A stretch of DNA of 64,000 nucleotides from Ralstonia mannitolilytica (GTDB lineage Bacteria; Pseudomonadota; Gammaproteobacteria; Burkholderiales; Burkholderiaceae), in NCBI RefSeq assembly GCF_905397375.1, contig NZ_CAJPVG010000007.1, positions 124,001 through 188,000 on the forward strand. The letters are read 5' to 3'. Within the stretch, counting starts at the first letter, position 1. Each line of letters begins with the position of its first letter. Both the position numbers and the translations under genes were made by a program. A model generated the notes under the pieces. That model had not been told where the DNA came from and made no database searches. It worked only from the letters and a program-made list of their open reading frames with translations. Shown piece after piece: positions 33,704 to 42,340 of the stretch.

Positions 33704-34996
33704 TCAGGCCTTCTCCGCCTGCGGGGCTTGCGGCACCGGGTGCGGCGCAGACGGGCCGGCCGGCGCCGCCAGCGACGGATCGCCGCGCTCGTCGGAGCCT
33801 TTCACCTGGCTGATCCAGAACACGCAGAACAGGCCGGCCGCCACCGCCAGCCAGCCGTTCAATCCGTAACCCTCGATGTGGCCCGCCGCGCCATTGCTGA
33901 GCAGCAGGCCGCCCAGCCACGCACCCACGCCCGTGCCCACCGACATCACGGCGCTGTTGGCCGACAGGAACGCACCGCGCACCTGCGGGTTCGGCACCGT
34001 CGTCATCAGCGCCTGCATCGGCACCATGCGGCTGGACAGCACCACCATGAAGCATGGGAAGAACAGCAGCATGCCAACGAAGGGCCAGTCGGGCAGATGT
34101 GTCATCACCAGCACGGGAATGCAGGCAAGCAGCGTGGCCGCCACGAACACGCGGCGCCGGCCGTAGCGGTCGGCCAGCTTGCCGACCGCGCGCGACGTGA
34201 AGAACGACGCCGCACCACCCGCCACGTACAGCCACGACAGATCCTGCGGCGCCACGCCATGGTTGGCCACCAGCACCGGCGAGATGAACGGGATCACCAG
34301 CATGTGCGAGCCCATCATCACGAAGGTCAGCACGAACGCGCGCAGATGGCCCGGATTGGTCAGCAGGCGCCACAGGTTGACGAGGACATCGCCGAACGTC
34401 TGGCTGCGCTTGTCGGCGAGGTGTCCGGCCAGCGGCGGAACGGTCTGACGCGCGCCGAGCCAGATCAGCACCGTGAGCGCCGTCAGCAGGAAGAACGGCG
34501 CCGACCAGCCGAAGTGCGCGCCAATCGCAATGCCCACGGGCACGCCCGCCATGGCTGCCAGCGCAAACGACGACATCACCACGCCCGTGGCCGCGCCGCG
34601 CCGCGCGGGCGGAATCACGTCGGAGAGCACGGCCAGGATGATCGACCCGAGCACGCCGCCCGTGACGCCCGCAAACGCGCGTGCAAACAGCAGCATGGCG
34701 TAGTTGCCGGACAGCGCGCACGCCATGTTGGCGAGCGTGAACAGGCCATAGACCGTCAGCAGCAGGCGTCGCCGGTCGAAGCGGTCGATGTACGTGGCCG
34801 CCAGCAGGCCGGAAGCGCCCGAGCACAGCGAATACACCGACACGGCCGTGGCGAACGCCGCCGGGCCGATGCCAAACGTATGCATGATCTGCGGACCAAG
34901 CGGCATCATCACCATGAAATCCATGATGACGGTGAACTGCGTGAGCGCGAGCAGCCAGAGCAACCGGCGCTCGCGGGAGGCATCAAGTAGAGGCAT
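33704..34996 (-). CDS. MFS transporter, DHA1 type
   Basis: The 430-residue, 12-helix protein has motif A-type sequences ATYIDRFDRRRLLLTVYG near residue 60 and AVGKLADRYGRRRVFVAA near residue 265, plus a proline/glycine-rich helix 5 (AAMAGVPVGIAIG). This fits the arabinose-efflux/multidrug DHA1 group. The C-terminus ends in a Pro/Ala-rich tail. The ATG at 34996 excludes an upstream Cys-rich extension that runs over a large palindrome (35063-35104), so that palindrome is the likely control region. Confidence 0.88.
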   Translation of the reverse strand: MPLLDASRERRLLWLLALTQFTVIMDFMVMMPLGPQIMHTFGIGPAAFATAVSVYSLCSGASGLLAATYIDRFDRRRLLLTVYGLFTLANMACALSGNYAMLLFARAFAGVTGGVLGSIILAVLSDVIPPARRGAATGVVMSSFALAAMAGVPVGIAIGAHFGWSAPFFLLTALTVLIWLGARQTVPPLAGHLADKRSQTFGDVLVNLWRLLTNPGHLRAFVLTFVMMGSHMLVIPFISPVLVANHGVAPQDLSWLYVAGGAASFFTSRAVGKLADRYGRRRVFVAATLLACIPVLVMTHLPDWPFVGMLLFFPCFMVVLSSRMVPMQALMTTVPNPQVRGAFLSANSAVMSVGTGVGAWLGGLLLSNGAAGHIEGYGLNGWLAVAAGLFCVFWISQVKGSDERGDPSLAAPAGPSAPHPVPQAPQAEKA

Positions 34997-35062
34997 GAGG
35001 GCGAAGAAAGAAAGGGAGGAGGCGGCGCGCGCGGCTCGGAATGGGCAGCCAGGCTCGCCGGG

Positions 35063-35104
35063 TTGTGTCGAAAAACATATCGTACGATAGTTGTCACGAC
35101 ACAA
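35063..35104. promoter_or_regulatory. Concentric palindromes upstream of the MFS gene
   Basis: A perfect 12-bp palindrome TATCGTACGATA (35078-35089) sits exactly at the centre of a wider repeat TTGTGTCG (35063-35070) / CGACACAA (35097-35104). Both share the centre 35083.5. It lies 67 bp upstream of the MFS start codon. This looks like a dimer-of-dimers operator; no matching TetR or MarR gene is adjacent. Confidence 0.6.
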
Positions 35105-35164
35105 GAAGTCAAACTTTATTCATCGGATTCTCCGCCTCGTCACGGTGCCAAGGCGCGCAATGCG

Positions 35165-36049
35165 CTATTTCGCGCGCAGCATCCAAAGCACGTCGAGCAC
35201 ATGCTGGGTCGATCGCTCGACGTGGCCGGCCCGGTGCGCGATGCCAAGTTCGCGCCACAACGCAGGCCGCAGCGGCCGCATGGTGATGCGCACATCCGAC
35301 GGTGCGGCGGACGCCTCGTGCGGGAGCAGTGTGGCGCCATAACCGGCGGCGACCAGGCTCTTGATGGCGTCGTTGTAGTTGAGCTGGATGCGCGGCACGG
35401 GGTGATAACCGTCCGTGGCGAACCACTCGGTCGTCTGGCGTGACAGACGCGTGGTGGCGTCGTTGAGGATCAACGGCTGCGCGCTCAGCCAAGCCGGCGT
35501 GATGCGCGCGGGGCTCGTCCAGTGCGCCGGCAGGAACGCCATCACCGGATCGCGCCGCCATGGCTTGATGGCGAGCCCCGCCACCTGCGATTGCGGCAGT
35601 GCCACGAGGCCAATGTCGAGCGCGCCATCGGCGAGCCTCGCCAGCGTTTCCTGCGACGTGAGCACCGCCACCTGCACGTCGATGCCGGGGTGGTCTTGCC
35701 GCAGCACCTCCAGCGCCTGCGGCAGCAAGTGGGCGATGGCGCCGGTGGACGCGCCCAGCCGTACGCGCCCGCTCAGTCCCTGCACCTGGCGTTGGATGTC
35801 GTCCAGCGCCTGCTCGGCATCGGCCAGCAGCTTGCGGGCGCGCTCCACCATCACCTCGCCGATGGCGGTGGGCTGCACCTGCCCGCGCTTGCGAGAGAGC
35901 AACTGCGCGCCCACGCGATCTTCGAGTTCGGCAATGTGCAGGCTGACGGTGGGCGCCGCCAGATGGAGCGCCCGCGCCGCGTCGGCAAACGAACCGCGCT
36001 GGGCAACTTCGACCAGCGTGCGCAGGCGGTCCAGGCTGATCTCTCGCAT
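35165..36049 (-). CDS. LysR-family regulator
   Basis: The 294-residue regulator starts MREISLDRLRTLVEVAQRGS, with the helix-turn-helix SFADAARALHLAAPTVSLHI. The effector-binding domain follows from about residue 90 (GRVRLGASTGAIAHLLPQAL). It is divergent from argC, with paired inverted repeats between them, so control of argC is plausible. The MFS gene lies downstream on the same strand after a separate palindromic region. Confidence 0.92.
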   Translation of the reverse strand: MREISLDRLRTLVEVAQRGSFADAARALHLAAPTVSLHIAELEDRVGAQLLSRKRGQVQPTAIGEVMVERARKLLADAEQALDDIQRQVQGLSGRVRLGASTGAIAHLLPQALEVLRQDHPGIDVQVAVLTSQETLARLADGALDIGLVALPQSQVAGLAIKPWRRDPVMAFLPAHWTSPARITPAWLSAQPLILNDATTRLSRQTTEWFATDGYHPVPRIQLNYNDAIKSLVAAGYGATLLPHEASAAPSDVRITMRPLRPALWRELGIAHRAGHVERSTQHVLDVLWMLRAK

Positions 36050-36050
36050 G

Positions 36051-36088
36051 ATTCAGAAAAGCTGAATGTGACGGTTGTGAAATTCAAC
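36051..36088. promoter_or_regulatory. Two LysR-type inverted repeats between the LysR gene and argC
   Basis: ATTCAG-N5-CTGAAT (36051-36067) and GTTG-N7-CAAC (36074-36088) lie side by side in the divergent gap. Their size and spacing suit LysR recognition and activation sites. Confidence 0.5.
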
Positions 36089-36162
36089 TTTTCATATTCT
36101 AGGTCGCGCCCGAAGATGGGGCTTGCATTCACCACCATCTTCTTTCCCTGGGAGCGCCCGCC

Positions 36163-37095
36163 ATGTCCACGCCCCTCGTCTTCATCGACGGCGACCAAGG
36201 CACCACCGGCCTGCAAATCCACGAGCGTCTGCGCGGCCGCGTCGAGCGGCAAGACCTGAAACTGCTGACGCTTCCCGCCGACGCCCGCAAAGACGCGCAA
36301 CGCCGTGCCGAAGCCATCAACGCCTGCGATATCGCCATCCTGTGCCTGCCAGATGCGGCCGCGCGCGAGGCGGTCGCAGCCATCGTCAACCCGCGCGTGC
36401 GCGTGATCGACGCCAGCTCCGCGCATCGCACCACGCCGGGCTGGGTCTACGGCTTTCCGGAGATGAGCGACGAGCAAGCTCAACGTGTTGCGGGCGCGTC
36501 GCGCGTGACCAACCCGGGCTGCTACCCGACCGGCGCGATCGGGCTGCTGCGCCCGCTCGTGCAGGCGGGCCTTGTGCCGGCGGATTACCCGATCAGCATT
36601 CATGCCGTGTCCGGCTATTCGGGCGGCGGGCGCGCCGCGGTGGAAACGTACGAGGGGCCGGAGGCAGCAAGCGCCCTGCCGTTCCAGGTGTACGGGCTGG
36701 GTCTGGCGCACAAGCACACGCCCGAGATCCAACTGCACGCCGGACTCACGCAGCGGCCGATGTTCGTCCCGGCCTACGGCGCGTATCGCCAGGGCATTGT
36801 GCTGACGGTGCCGCTGGAGCTGCGTCTGCTCAACGCCGACGTTGATGCGACGGCGCTGCACGCATGTCTGGCTGACCACTACGCCGGTGCGCAGCATGTG
36901 GAGGTGATGCCGCTGCAGGTGCCGTCCGCCGTGCCGCATCTCGACCCGCAGGCGCTCAACGGCACCAACGACATGCGGCTGGGCGTGTTCGCCAACGACC
37001 ACGGCCAGGTCCTGCTCACGGCAGTGTTCGACAACCTCGGCAAAGGCGCCTCAGGCGCAGCGGTCCAGAACCTTGATCTGATGCTGGCGCGGTAG
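36163..37095 (+). CDS. argC: N-acetyl-gamma-glutamyl-phosphate reductase, short type
   Basis: ArgC reduces N-acetyl-glutamyl phosphate to the semialdehyde in arginine synthesis. The 310-residue protein is the shorter AGPR type. It has the NADP-binding start VFIDGDQGTTGLQIHERL, the catalytic Cys in TNPGCYPTGAIGLLRPL near residue 123, and the His region HAVSGYSGGGRAAVE. It stands alone, divergent from a LysR gene, so it may be a second, specially regulated argC; other arg genes are not in this window. Confidence 0.93.
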   Translation: MSTPLVFIDGDQGTTGLQIHERLRGRVERQDLKLLTLPADARKDAQRRAEAINACDIAILCLPDAAAREAVAAIVNPRVRVIDASSAHRTTPGWVYGFPEMSDEQAQRVAGASRVTNPGCYPTGAIGLLRPLVQAGLVPADYPISIHAVSGYSGGGRAAVETYEGPEAASALPFQVYGLGLAHKHTPEIQLHAGLTQRPMFVPAYGAYRQGIVLTVPLELRLLNADVDATALHACLADHYAGAQHVEVMPLQVPSAVPHLDPQALNGTNDMRLGVFANDHGQVLLTAVFDNLGKGASGAAVQNLDLMLAR

Positions 37096-37233
37096 TGGCA
37101 AATCGAATGGAAGTTATCGGAACATTTAATTGGTCGATTGTGGGCGACTTCGCTATCGTCAACGCCGCCCGCGTACGAACCGCCTGTTGCTGTTTGCGCT
37201 CGGGGCCGGACCAACCCATTGCCTGAATGCAAC

Positions 37234-38070
37234 ATGTCTAAGACCACGTATTACGCGCCGCATGGCGGCCATCCGCCGCAGACGGATCTGCTGACCGATC
37301 GCGCGATGTTCACCGAGGCGTACGCGGTGATCCCCAAGGGGGTGATGCGCGACATCGTCACGAGCTGGCTGCCGTTCTGGACCCAGACGCGCCTGTGGGT
37401 GATCGCCCGCCCGCTGTCGGGTTTTGCCGAGACCTTCTCGCAGTACATCGTTGAAGTGAGCCCGGGCGGCGGCAGCGACAAGCCCGAGCAGGACAAGAAC
37501 GCCGAAGCCGTGCTGTTCGTCGTTGAAGGCGAAGCCGAGCTGACGCTGCAGGGCAAGAAGCACACGCTCACGCCGGGCGGCTACGCGTTCATCCCGCCGG
37601 GCGCCGATTGGACGCTGCACAACGTCAGCGACGCCGCGGTGCGCTTCCACTGGATCCGCAAGCACTATCAGGTCGTCGATGGCATTCCCCTGCCGGAAGC
37701 CTTCGTGACGAACGAGCAGGACGTCGAGCCGATCCCGATGCCGGGCACCAACGGCGCGTGGGTGACGACGCGCTTTGTCGACATGAGCGACATGCGCCAC
37801 GACATGCACGTCAACATCGTCACGTTCGAGCCGGGCGGCGTGATTCCGTTTGCCGAAACCCACGTGATGGAACACGGCCTGTACGTGCTCGAAGGCAAGG
37901 CCGTCTATCGCCTCAATCAGGACTGGGTCGAAGTGGAAGCCGGCGACTTCATGTGGCTGCGCGCGTTCTGTCCGCAGGCCTGCTATTCGGGTGGCCCTGG
38001 CCGCTTCCGTTACCTGCTGTACAAGGATGTGAACCGTCACATGAACCTGACCCTGAACCCGTCGCGCTAA
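37234..38070 (+). CDS. allE: (S)-ureidoglycine aminohydrolase-like double cupin
   Basis: AllE-type enzymes release ammonia from ureidoglycine in purine and allantoin degradation. The 278-residue protein has two cupin modules. The N-terminal one includes AVLFVVEGEAELTLQGKKHT and PGGYAFIPPG; the C-terminal one carries metal-ligand candidates in ETHVMEHGLYVLEGKAVY. The ending FRYLLYKDVNRHMNLTL is typical of the family. The gene is not in a full allantoin cluster; only the LysR gene and argC are near. Confidence 0.88.
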   Translation: MSKTTYYAPHGGHPPQTDLLTDRAMFTEAYAVIPKGVMRDIVTSWLPFWTQTRLWVIARPLSGFAETFSQYIVEVSPGGGSDKPEQDKNAEAVLFVVEGEAELTLQGKKHTLTPGGYAFIPPGADWTLHNVSDAAVRFHWIRKHYQVVDGIPLPEAFVTNEQDVEPIPMPGTNGAWVTTRFVDMSDMRHDMHVNIVTFEPGGVIPFAETHVMEHGLYVLEGKAVYRLNQDWVEVEAGDFMWLRAFCPQACYSGGPGRFRYLLYKDVNRHMNLTLNPSR

Positions 38071-38088
38071 GCGACGCAGAGGTCGGAT

Positions 38089-38125
38089 AAAAAAGCCCGC
38101 CGGTATTTGCCGTCGGGCTTTTTTT
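38089..38125. terminator. Bidirectional terminator between allE-like gene and tam
   Basis: AAAAAAGCCCG at 38089-38099 pairs with CGGGCTTTTTT ending at 38125, with an inner CGG/CCG continuation. A-run and T-run on opposite sides let it serve both convergent genes. Confidence 0.9.
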
Positions 38126-38156
38126 CATGGCGGCGTTCCTGCTTCTGCGATTGCGC

Positions 38157-38936
38157 CTACTTGCGCGTCGCCACGATGAATAGGCGCGGAAACGGCAGCA
38201 GTACCGTGCCGTCGTCGAGTGCCGGATAGGCCTGGGCAATCGCGTCGCGATAGCGGGTGAGAAATGCGGGGCGCTCGTCCTCGTTCAACGCCGCGAGGAA
38301 GGGTCGCAGGCCGGTTCCCTTCAGCCATTCCACCACCGCATCCGCGCCACCCCGCAGAGGGTGGTAATACGTGGTGCGCCATACGTCCACCCGACTGCAC
38401 AGCGGTGACAGCATGGCGTAGTAGCGGCGTGGGTCAAACCGCTCCGTGCGTTCGACGCCCTTGAGCTCGCCGGCCCACGGACCGTCGGCAGCCACCTCGC
38501 GCATCAGGCGGTGCGTCGGCTCGTCCAGGTTGTCGGGCACCTGCACCGCCAGGTGGCCGCCCTGCGTCAGCTTGCCGATCAATTTCGGGAACAGCGTGCC
38601 GTGATCGGGCAACCATTGCAGCACGGCGTTCGCCAGGATCAGATCGAACGGTTCGGGCGGGTTCCACGTCGCAACGTCGGCGATCTCAAAATCCACGTGC
38701 GGCAGGCGCTTGCGCGCGGCCTCGATCATGTCGGCCGAAGTATCGAACCCGCGCACGGCGGCGCCGGGCGCGCGCGCCATCAGTGCCTCGGTGGAATTGC
38801 CTGGCCCGCAGCCGATGTCGACGGCGCTGCGGATGGCCGTTTGCGGCACGGCGGCCAGCAAGTCCCGGGCAGGCCGCGTGCGTTCTTCTTCAAACCGGAC
38901 GTACTGATCTGCGCTCCAATCGTGCTGCGTGGTCAT
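38157..38936 (-). CDS. tam: Trans-aconitate 2-methyltransferase
   Basis: Tam methylates the citrate-cycle inhibitor trans-aconitate using SAM. The 259-residue protein has the family start HDWSADQYVRFEEERTRPARDLL, SAM motif I VDIGCGPGNSTE near residue 36, the later NAVLQWLPDHG, and LPFPRLFIVA at the end. An AAGGAG ribosome site precedes the start at 38936. It is divergent from a LysR gene with a perfect operator-like repeat between. Confidence 0.95.
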   Translation of the reverse strand: MTTQHDWSADQYVRFEEERTRPARDLLAAVPQTAIRSAVDIGCGPGNSTEALMARAPGAAVRGFDTSADMIEAARKRLPHVDFEIADVATWNPPEPFDLILANAVLQWLPDHGTLFPKLIGKLTQGGHLAVQVPDNLDEPTHRLMREVAADGPWAGELKGVERTERFDPRRYYAMLSPLCSRVDVWRTTYYHPLRGGADAVVEWLKGTGLRPFLAALNEDERPAFLTRYRDAIAQAYPALDDGTVLLPFPRLFIVATRK

Positions 38937-39003
38937 GCTGGTTCTCCTTGCCGGGGTTGCGATCGAACACGGGCATTCTGTGGCGCGGCAGGAGATCAGT
39001 AAA

Positions 39004-39026
39004 ATGAATTCATTGCTGGAATTCAT
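39004..39026. promoter_or_regulatory. Perfect inverted repeat between tam and the LysR gene
   Basis: ATGAATTC-N7-GAATTCAT, a perfect 8-bp arm repeat, lies 12 bp before the LysR start codon and about 70 bp from the tam start. It is a good candidate for the LysR recognition site. Confidence 0.55.
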
Positions 39027-39037
39027 TCATTTATCTG

Positions 39038-39934
39038 ATGAAAATCGATACGCTCGGCGTGCAGGCATTCGTGGCGATTGCGGAGAGCGGCAGCTTTACG
39101 CAAGCCGCCGATACGCTGCACGTGACGCAGACCGCCATCACGCAGCGCCTGCGCAAGCTGGAGGCGTTTCTTGGTGTGGCGCTGGTGGAGCGCACCACGC
39201 GCCGGACCGAGCTGACCGAAATCGGTCAGCGCTTTCTGCCGCAGGCGCGCCGGCTGCTCAATGAGTTGTCCGATGCGCTCACGGAGATTCGCGAGACCGG
39301 CCTGAGCCAGCGCGGCGACATCACCATCGCATGCGTGCCGACGGTGGGCGTGCACTACCTCCCGCGCATCCTGCGCGCGTTCTCCGAGCACCGCCCGCAC
39401 GATCGCGTGAAGATTCTCGACCACGCCTCGGCGTCCGTGCTGCAGGCGGTGCTGCGTCGTGAGGCCGAGTTCGGCATCAGCATTGCGGGCGACCAGCATC
39501 CGGAACTCGTGAGCGTGCCGCTGACGAGCGATCCGTACGTCCTCGTCTGCCGCGACGATCATCCGCTCGCCAAGCGGCGCCGCATCCGGTGGCAGGCCCT
39601 GCAGCCGCACCCGCTCATCTTTGCCGGCGAGGTCAGCGGCAACCGCAGCCTGCTCGACGGCGCACTCAAGGCGAGCGGCGTGACGCTGCATTCGTTCTAT
39701 GAAGTGCAGCGCAGTTCAACGGCGCTCGGGCTGGTGGCCGAAGGCCTGGGCGCAGCGGTGGTGCCGCGGCTGGCGATGCAGAAGAACGCGTATCCGATGA
39801 TTCGTACGGTGGAGCTGGTCGAGCCCGAAGTGTCGCGCACGCTGGTGCTCGTCACGCGCAAGGCAGCGCAGTTGTCGCCTGCAGCGCGTGCCCTGTATGA
39901 CCGGATCGTCGACGGGGCAACATCGACGACGTGA
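39038..39934 (+). CDS. LysR-family regulator
   Basis: The 298-residue regulator has the N-terminal helix-turn-helix GSFTQAADTLHVTQTAITQR and the standard effector domain from GDITIACVPTVGVHYLP. CysB-like or substrate-specific features were not recognised. It is divergent from tam across a 101-bp gap with a perfect palindromic site, so tam is the obvious candidate target. Confidence 0.92.
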   Translation: MKIDTLGVQAFVAIAESGSFTQAADTLHVTQTAITQRLRKLEAFLGVALVERTTRRTELTEIGQRFLPQARRLLNELSDALTEIRETGLSQRGDITIACVPTVGVHYLPRILRAFSEHRPHDRVKILDHASASVLQAVLRREAEFGISIAGDQHPELVSVPLTSDPYVLVCRDDHPLAKRRRIRWQALQPHPLIFAGEVSGNRSLLDGALKASGVTLHSFYEVQRSSTALGLVAEGLGAAVVPRLAMQKNAYPMIRTVELVEPEVSRTLVLVTRKAAQLSPAARALYDRIVDGATSTT

Positions 39935-39987
39935 GGCTCGCGTGGAGGGCCGCGCTTACACGGTCCCTCTCACGCCATGCCGGCCCG

Positions 39988-40296
39988 TCACGCGCGAGCG
40001 CCGTCCGTGCTGCCCGGGTAGCTCGTATCGCCGCGCCATGCGAGCACGTCGTGTGCGCTGGTTTGCCGATCGGCACCTTGCGCATATGGATCGAAACGAT
40101 CGTACTTCCACGACAGATAGCCATAGGTGTCGGCCTGGCGATCAGCGCCCTGCGTGAACGGGTCCGTCTTGTCGATGGCGCCTTGCGTGTACGGGTCGTA
40201 CTTGGCCTGCGCGGCTGAAGCCGGTTGGGCGATGAACAGTGCAGCGGAAGCGGAAAGCGTGGCAAGCAAGGCCAGGGTAAGGCGGCGGGTGTGCAT
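39988..40296 (-). CDS. Small exported protein with DP-[YF]-x-QGA repeats
   Basis: The 102-residue precursor has a signal peptide ending in ASA near residue 26. The mature part carries three repeats of the form DP(Y/F)(T/A)QGA: YDPYTQGAIDKT, TDPFTQGADRQA and FDPYAQGADRQT. They are joined by a short linker containing GYLSW. It ends with STDGARA. This is a Burkholderia/Ralstonia-type small periplasmic protein; no function can be named. An AGGAG ribosome site precedes the start. Confidence 0.75.
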   Translation of the reverse strand: MHTRRLTLALLATLSASAALFIAQPASAAQAKYDPYTQGAIDKTDPFTQGADRQADTYGYLSWKYDRFDPYAQGADRQTSAHDVLAWRGDTSYPGSTDGARA

Positions 40297-40513
40297 GATG
40301 AACTCCTCGTGCGGTGAACGTGCCGCCGGAGGCGGCATCCATTGGATCGCTAGCGGCGCGTGGCCGCCCGGATCCCACAGGTTGGTCGCGGTGCGCATGC
40401 AAACCTGACACTGCATCGACGAAAAACATGCCGCACCAGCCTCAGCCTGTACCTGCAGATACGCAGGCCATGCGGCAATGGATGCAGCCTTGTCACACCA
40501 AACGCAGACGTTG

Positions 40514-41623
40514 CTACGGCAGTTGCAGCACCCCATGCACGCCCTGCCAGCCCACGTACAACCCCACGAGCGCAATCAGCACGCCTGACAGGTACGGCGC
40601 CTTGCGTGCAAATTCACCAAAGCCGCCCCAGTGCCGGGAGACGTGCTTCACGCTCAGCGCCGCCAGCGCGCCCGAGGCCACCAGCGTGAGGGCCAACCCG
40701 ATGCTGAAACACAGCACCAGCGCCGCGCCCAAGGTGATCTTCTTGAGCTGCAGGCACAACAGCAGCACGGTGATCGACGCCGGGCAAGGAATCAGTCCGC
40801 CCGTGAGCCCGAACACGATGATCTGGCCGGTGGTGACTTCACGGTTGGCGAAGCGGCGGCGGATGTCGTTGGCGTGCGCGCGTTCGTGGGCGTCCTGGTA
40901 TTCGGCAGATGAAACATCGAGGCCGCCATGGCTGTGATCATGCTCGGAGAACGTGACGTCGTAGTCATGCCGATGGTGTTCGTGCCCGAGCGACAGGCGC
41001 GCTACGAAAGCATGCGGCTCGGGAACGACGTGCTCCGATTCGAGAAAACCGTCGCGCTGGACGAAGCCGAAGGTTTGCTGGCTGCCGTCGGGCCGCTCGG
41101 TGACGACCCGCACCTGCTCGGCTGACCATGCGGTGCCGCGCGTGCCCTCGCGTGTCAGCCGGAAGCGCGGCGGCACGCCATCTTCGAAGATGGCGAGTTG
41201 CACGACGCCATGGCCGGTGTCGACGCGTTGGATGTCGTCATGGCTGTGATCGTGGTGATGATGATCGTGGTCGTGCGCCGCGTGCGTGCTGCGCCAGGTG
41301 CGCCACATCATCCATGCTGCCACGGCCACGATCAGCACGGCCGACACCATCTGAAAATACGGCTCGGTCGTTTCTGCGTTCCAGTTGCGGCCGAAGTACA
41401 GCCCCGCCATGGCCACCGCCCACACCACCGCCGTATGCGACACCGTGGCCGACAGCCCGAGCAACACCGCCTGCGTGAGCGTGCCGCGGATCGCGACGAT
41501 GAACGCCGCCATCATCGTCTTGGAATGCCCAGGCTCCAGGCCATGCAGCGCACCGAGCAGGATCGCACTGGGAACGAACAGCCAGGCGTTGCCTTGCTGC
41601 AGCAGGGTGGTGAACGCGGTCAT
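40514..41623 (-). CDS. rcnA: Nickel/cobalt efflux protein RcnA
   Basis: RcnA exports Ni2+ and Co2+. The 369-residue NicO-family protein has the signature LLGALHGLEPGHSKTMMAAF near residue 22 and the second half motif GLIPCPASITVLLLCLQL near residue 275. A cytoplasmic loop is rich in His and Asp (AAHDHDHHHHDHSHDD and SEHDHSHGG), as expected for metal binding, and is unusually long. Divergent rcnR and the operator between them complete the system. Confidence 0.95.
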   Translation of the reverse strand: MTAFTTLLQQGNAWLFVPSAILLGALHGLEPGHSKTMMAAFIVAIRGTLTQAVLLGLSATVSHTAVVWAVAMAGLYFGRNWNAETTEPYFQMVSAVLIVAVAAWMMWRTWRSTHAAHDHDHHHHDHSHDDIQRVDTGHGVVQLAIFEDGVPPRFRLTREGTRGTAWSAEQVRVVTERPDGSQQTFGFVQRDGFLESEHVVPEPHAFVARLSLGHEHHRHDYDVTFSEHDHSHGGLDVSSAEYQDAHERAHANDIRRRFANREVTTGQIIVFGLTGGLIPCPASITVLLLCLQLKKITLGAALVLCFSIGLALTLVASGALAALSVKHVSRHWGGFGEFARKAPYLSGVLIALVGLYVGWQGVHGVLQLP

Positions 41624-41655
41624 GGGGAAGGCAGTGAAATCGGGTAGGCGAAATA

Positions 41656-41670
41656 TACTCCCCCCTAGTA
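41656..41670. promoter_or_regulatory. RcnR operator
   Basis: TACT (41656-41659), six Cs (41660-41665), then TAGTA (41666-41670) matches the published TACT-G6-N-AGTA class of RcnR sites read on the opposite strand. It lies between rcnA and rcnR, 55 bp from the rcnR start. Confidence 0.85.
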
Positions 41671-41724
41671 TAGTGATGCTACCCTCCCGCGTCGTTCACC
41701 TCACCTCACCTCGATACCCGACCC

Positions 41725-41997
41725 ATGGCTCATACCATCCGCGACAAAGCCAAGCTGCTGGCGCGCGTGCGGCGCATCCAGGGGCAGGCCGCTGCGCTGG
41801 AAAAACAACTCGCCGACGAGGGCGATTGCACCGCCATCCTCCAGCAGATCGCGGCGATTCGCGGCGCGGTCAACGGACTGATGGCAGCGGTCATCGAGGG
41901 CCACCTGACCGATCACGTCGTGAAGGAGCCTGCCGAGGCGCAACGCCAGGAAGACCTCGATGCGGTGATGCAGGTGATCAAGTCGTACCTGAAGTAA
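41725..41997 (+). CDS. rcnR: Nickel/cobalt-responsive repressor RcnR
   Basis: RcnR is a CsoR/FrmR-family all-helical repressor released from DNA by Ni or Co. The 90-residue protein keeps all four metal ligands known in E. coli RcnR: His3, Cys35, His60 and His64. The sequence MAHTIRDKAKLLARVRRIQG and GAVNGLMAAVIEGHLTDHVV match closely. It is divergent from rcnA with the TACT-C6-T-AGTA operator between. Confidence 0.95.
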   Translation: MAHTIRDKAKLLARVRRIQGQAAALEKQLADEGDCTAILQQIAAIRGAVNGLMAAVIEGHLTDHVVKEPAEAQRQEDLDAVMQVIKSYLK

Positions 41998-42104
41998 CCG
42001 TAACGCGCCGCCCTTGCGCCCAGCGCGCGATCCCGATAGTCTGCTCAGACGCCATCGGCCAATTCCGATTCATCGCCTCTCTGATTCTCTGAATCTTCGT
42101 CTTC

Positions 42105-42260
42105 ATGTCCCGACTTCACGCCACCCTCCTCGCCGCCGGCCATCGCGCCCGCGTGGATGACGTGTGCGTGCAGCCGGGGCCCTTCCCGCCTCCTGTCGTC
42201 TCCTGGGGCTACGACGCGGTCGCTGCACAGCCGCCGCCGCCTCCGCCCGCTCTCGGCTGA
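42105..42260 (+). CDS. Possible 51-codon leader ORF with six-proline stretch
   Basis: A short ATG-initiated frame (MSRLHATLLAAGHRARVDDV at its start) ends QPPPPPPALG and stops 16 nt before a folded RNA element. Six consecutive prolines can stall ribosomes unless EF-P assists. No clear Shine-Dalgarno sequence precedes it, so coding is uncertain. If translated, it could act as a sensor peptide for the downstream exporter. Confidence 0.35.
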   Translation: MSRLHATLLAAGHRARVDDVCVQPGPFPPPVVSWGYDAVAAQPPPPPPALG

Positions 42261-42276
42261 TTTCCAGCCGCTTCGT

Positions 42277-42340
42277 TTCCGGTTGACCTGAACCAGGCTC
42301 GGGCACGCGCCCGAGGCAGGCGCTTGCCTGCGCGCCGGAA
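42277..42340 (+). promoter_or_regulatory. Multi-hairpin leader element upstream of the DMT exporter
   Basis: An outer helix TTCCGG (42277-42282) / CCGGAA (42335-42340) encloses two abutting perfect hairpins: CTCGGGC-N4-GCCCGAG (42298-42315) and GCAGGC-N4-GCCTGC (42316-42331). A weaker GGTT-N6-AACC (42281-42294) competes with the outer helix. It ends 30 nt before the start codon. It could be a riboswitch-like or attenuator element; no known class was recognised. Confidence 0.45.

Noticed and set aside
41998..42104. Coding region between rcnR and the mini-ORF
   Set aside because: Only short frames without ribosome sites; no feature supported in this part.
42277..42340. tRNA-like cloverleaf
   Set aside because: Too few bases for a tRNA, no anticodon-loop or T-loop consensus; treated as a leader element.
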